This document shows positions 22,692 through 23,869 of a stretch of DNA of 23,869 nt, piece by piece; the stretch's first letter is position 1, and each line of letters opens with the position of its first letter. Source of the DNA: a virus. The notes below the pieces were generated by a model. It ran no database searches. It worked only from the letters and a program-made list of their open reading frames with translations, and had not been told where the DNA came from. A program made the translations under genes and the position numbers. The DNA is taken from positions 1 to 23,869 of IMG/VR virus record IMGVR_UViG_3300032308_000085. One strand, given 5' to 3'.

Positions 22692-23054
22692 TTACTTGAG
22701 AAATTTAAGTTTAAAAAGAGTTGAGTCAATGAGCTGCGCGATCTCATCAATGAGATTCTGGATTTCGGTCTCGTCGGGCATGATTTCGCGTGAGTCTTGA
22801 ACGAAATACTTGATGCCTACCAAGTACTCGACAGGATCATCTGCTGGAAGGTAGTAGTCGTCTGGGAAGCCGGTGAATTGCCCGTGCCTGCCCATGTAGA
22901 CTTCTGCGAGCCGGTCTACCAACTTAGGCATTGCTTGGTAATACTCACCAAGCGCCTGGTGCTCGGAATAGCTGCTAGTGGTCCAACGCAACAAATGCGC
23001 GTTTGTGCCTGAGTGCAGAAGCACCGAGACAAAAGTGCTGGCTTCATTTTCCAT
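22692..23054 (-). CDS. Small ferritin-like protein with Dps-type ferroxidase residues
   Basis: A 120-aa helical protein. Numbering from ATG 23054, His20, His32, Asp47 and Glu51 have the same spacing (12, 15 and 4 residues) as E. coli Dps ferroxidase residues His51, His63, Asp78 and Glu82. Trp24 and a Tyr/Leu-rich helix lie between them (HLLRWTTSSYSEHQALGEYY). The fifth Dps ligand, Asp67, corresponds to Gly36, with Glu37 beside it. The protein is shorter than Dps (167 aa) and lacks its basic N-terminus. I recall a related phage family of unknown function (DUF5856). ATG 23054 with GGTGG five bases upstream is preferred over a GTG at 23135, because the codons between encode a terminator hairpin. 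Confidence 0.7.
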   Translation of the reverse strand: MENEASTFVSVLLHSGTNAHLLRWTTSSYSEHQALGEYYQAMPKLVDRLAEVYMGRHGQFTGFPDDYYLPADDPVEYLVGIKYFVQDSREIMPDETEIQNLIDEIAQLIDSTLFKLKFLK

Positions 23055-23064
23055 TTGCACCACC

Positions 23065-23091
23065 AAAAAAAAGGGCAACACTCTGTCGCCC
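23065..23091 (-). terminator. Strong intrinsic terminator before the ferritin-like gene
   Basis: On the minus strand a 7-bp stem (GGGCGAC / GTTGCCC, one G-U pair) with a 5-base loop is followed by eight T's (23072-23065). It lies about 40 bases after the DUF3310 stop and only 10 bases before the ATG at 23054, with the presumed ribosome site starting directly after the T-run. It should end transcription of the upstream genes unless antitermination or read-through occurs. Confidence 0.9.
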
Positions 23092-23131
23092 AATCGGGCA
23101 ATGGTTTGGCTAGGAGTGCGCCTGTTCCCGA

Positions 23132-23374
23132 TCACCCGCGTTTTAGCACGTCTTGAAGATGTACGTCAAACGCTCTCTTGCGCCGCTCGATTTCCCGATC
23201 CAGATACCAGCGTGCCTTCTCGAGGTCTTGCATTCCAGCCTTGAGATCTGCTCTCCAGATATATTTCATCGCGTTTCCCAAATTGAAACTCATGTGCTCT
23301 GTGATCTGAATGCACTCAACGCCGCTCGGGTGCTGAGTGTAATGCTGTGGGTGGTTGACTGGATCGTGTTTCAT
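23132..23374 (-). CDS. DUF3310 protein
   Basis: An 80-aa protein with the whole DUF3310 (PF11753) pattern: MKHDPVNHPQHYTQHPSGVECIQITEHMSFNLGNAMKYIWRADLKAGMQDLEKARWYLDREIERR. The family is common in phages, often near nucleotide or DNA metabolism genes, and its biochemical role is not established. ATG 23374 overlaps the stop of the upstream Cys4 gene as ATGA and gives the typical N-terminus; an in-frame GTG at 23404 would add ten residues. The terminator at 23065-23091 follows, so this is the last gene of its transcript. Confidence 0.9.
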   Translation of the reverse strand: MKHDPVNHPQHYTQHPSGVECIQITEHMSFNLGNAMKYIWRADLKAGMQDLEKARWYLDREIERRKRAFDVHLQDVLKRG

Positions 23375-23778
23375 GAAAGGACGCTCGTTGAGTATTCGCC
23401 GCACCAGTGGCCATCGTCCACGGGTGGCCAGCCAGGTGATTGGTTGCCGTTCTCGTCTACCAGCAGCTCTGGTGATCGGCGTCTACATTCACCCATCCAG
23501 GCGTCTGTCCCATCTCCTCCAAGTAAGTTGAAATATCTACAGGATCCGCAAGTAGGTCGCACAGCCATTCCTCCAAGAATAGGTCGCTTGTTTGTTCGTC
23601 GATCACTGGTCTCATATTGTGCCTCGTACTGGTCTATCAAAACGGTAGCGTCGGTCTGAATTTGCTTTGCAAGACTGACCACGCAATCTAACTCAACCTT
23701 GAACCCTGCGCACTGTTTTTGCAGCTCGCTTGTGTTCAATTGGATGTTTGTGATTGATTCACTTACTTGATAACTCAT
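23371..23778 (-). CDS. Four-cysteine protein with CxxC...C...C site
   Basis: A 135-aa protein. The N-terminal 55 residues are helical and look like a coiled coil (TSELQKQCAGFKVELDCVVSLAKQIQTDATVLIDQYEAQYE). The C-terminal half has CGSCRYF (77-83), GECRRRSPEL (97-106), WPPV (117-120) and HWCGEY (124-129), a compact four-Cys pattern I recall from many phage proteins that probably bind zinc or an Fe-S cluster. It may be regulatory or bind nucleic acid. It is coupled to both neighbours by ATGA overlaps and belongs to the block upstream of the terminator. Exact function unknown. Confidence 0.8.
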   Translation of the reverse strand: MSYQVSESITNIQLNTSELQKQCAGFKVELDCVVSLAKQIQTDATVLIDQYEAQYETSDRRTNKRPILGGMAVRPTCGSCRYFNLLGGDGTDAWMGECRRRSPELLVDENGNQSPGWPPVDDGHWCGEYSTSVLS

Positions 23779-23869
23779 GCGATAAGAGCCTTTTTCAATT
23801 GTGATTCCTTCATGTTAAAAATATCCTCAGAACCGAAGATTTTTTCAATCCACGGCCTGACCCATAAAT
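23775..23869 (-). CDS. C-terminal fragment of an upstream gene
   Basis: A minus-strand frame is open from the right edge and ends in TGA at 23777-23775, overlapping the start of the Cys4 gene as ATGA. The visible 30 residues include RPWIEKIFGSEDIFN and end QLKKALIA. The overlap style matches the real genes here, so it is probably the end of a gene cut by the window. Too short to identify. Confidence 0.5.
   Translation of the reverse strand, partial: LWVRPWIEKIFGSEDIFNMKESQLKKALIA

Noticed and set aside
1-23869. tRNA genes, CRISPR arrays, insertion sequences, integrase or repressor genes
   Set aside because: Looked for on both strands; no cloverleaf-like sequence, spaced direct repeats, transposase or recombinase motif was seen.

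Overview
The window is a contiguous stretch of a tailed-phage genome. It covers the packaging, head, short-tail and lysis half of a podovirus with P22-like architecture. Every supportable gene is on the minus strand, so the window reads biologically from right (23869) to left (1). Genes are tightly packed and often joined by ATGA, TGATG or TAATG overlaps. The longest gaps without a gene are about 70-80 bases, so no stretch over 300 bases is empty. I see no integrase, repressor, tRNA, CRISPR array, insertion sequence or host gene. The endolysin/holin set and the coat, portal and tailspike families point to a Gram-negative host. Several small conserved proteins resemble ones I associate with environmental (aquatic) phages, but the sequence does not fix the host.

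Layout in transcription order. (1) 23869-23132: the tail of an unidentified gene, a four-cysteine protein and a DUF3310 protein, closed by a strong intrinsic terminator (23065-23091). (2) 23054-22398: a small protein with a Dps-like ferroxidase residue pattern and an acidic CxxC protein. (3) 22374-15771: small and large terminase, P22-type portal, acidic scaffold, P22-type coat protein and a probable coat accessory/decoration protein, closed by a second intrinsic terminator (15732-15768). (4) 15717-9631: small Lys-rich proteins, the gp4-like tail accessory factor, a fibre-like protein, three more small basic proteins, the gp10-like DNA-stabilisation/hub protein, a 115-aa protein where P22 keeps its needle, two tandem paralogous beta-rich proteins, a second cysteine-cluster protein and an all-helical protein in the gene 14 position. 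(5) 9638-4786: three ejection proteins in the order of P22 gp7/gp20/gp16. (6) 4789-2050: a tailspike apparatus split over separate genes: a P22-type head-binding domain, a fibre domain, a pectate-lyase-fold spike and a small conserved follower. (7) 2006-278: two small conserved proteins and the lysis cassette (coiled-coil membrane protein, 3TM-type holin, GH108 endolysin). (8) 204-1: the start of a helix-turn-helix protein cut by the window edge.

Working model: terminase packages DNA through the portal into a coat shell built on the scaffold. The gp4-like and gp10-like factors close the portal and carry the spike. The ejection proteins leave the virion to carry DNA across the envelope. The spike binds and probably cleaves surface polysaccharide, and the cassette at the left end lyses the cell. 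The least expected items are the Dps-like ferroxidase pattern next to terminase, a terminator placed ten bases before that gene's start, the split tailspike, the cluster of small Lys-rich virion-region proteins and the possible dual-start lysis protein. Family assignments come from memory of motifs and from gene order; no database search was run.
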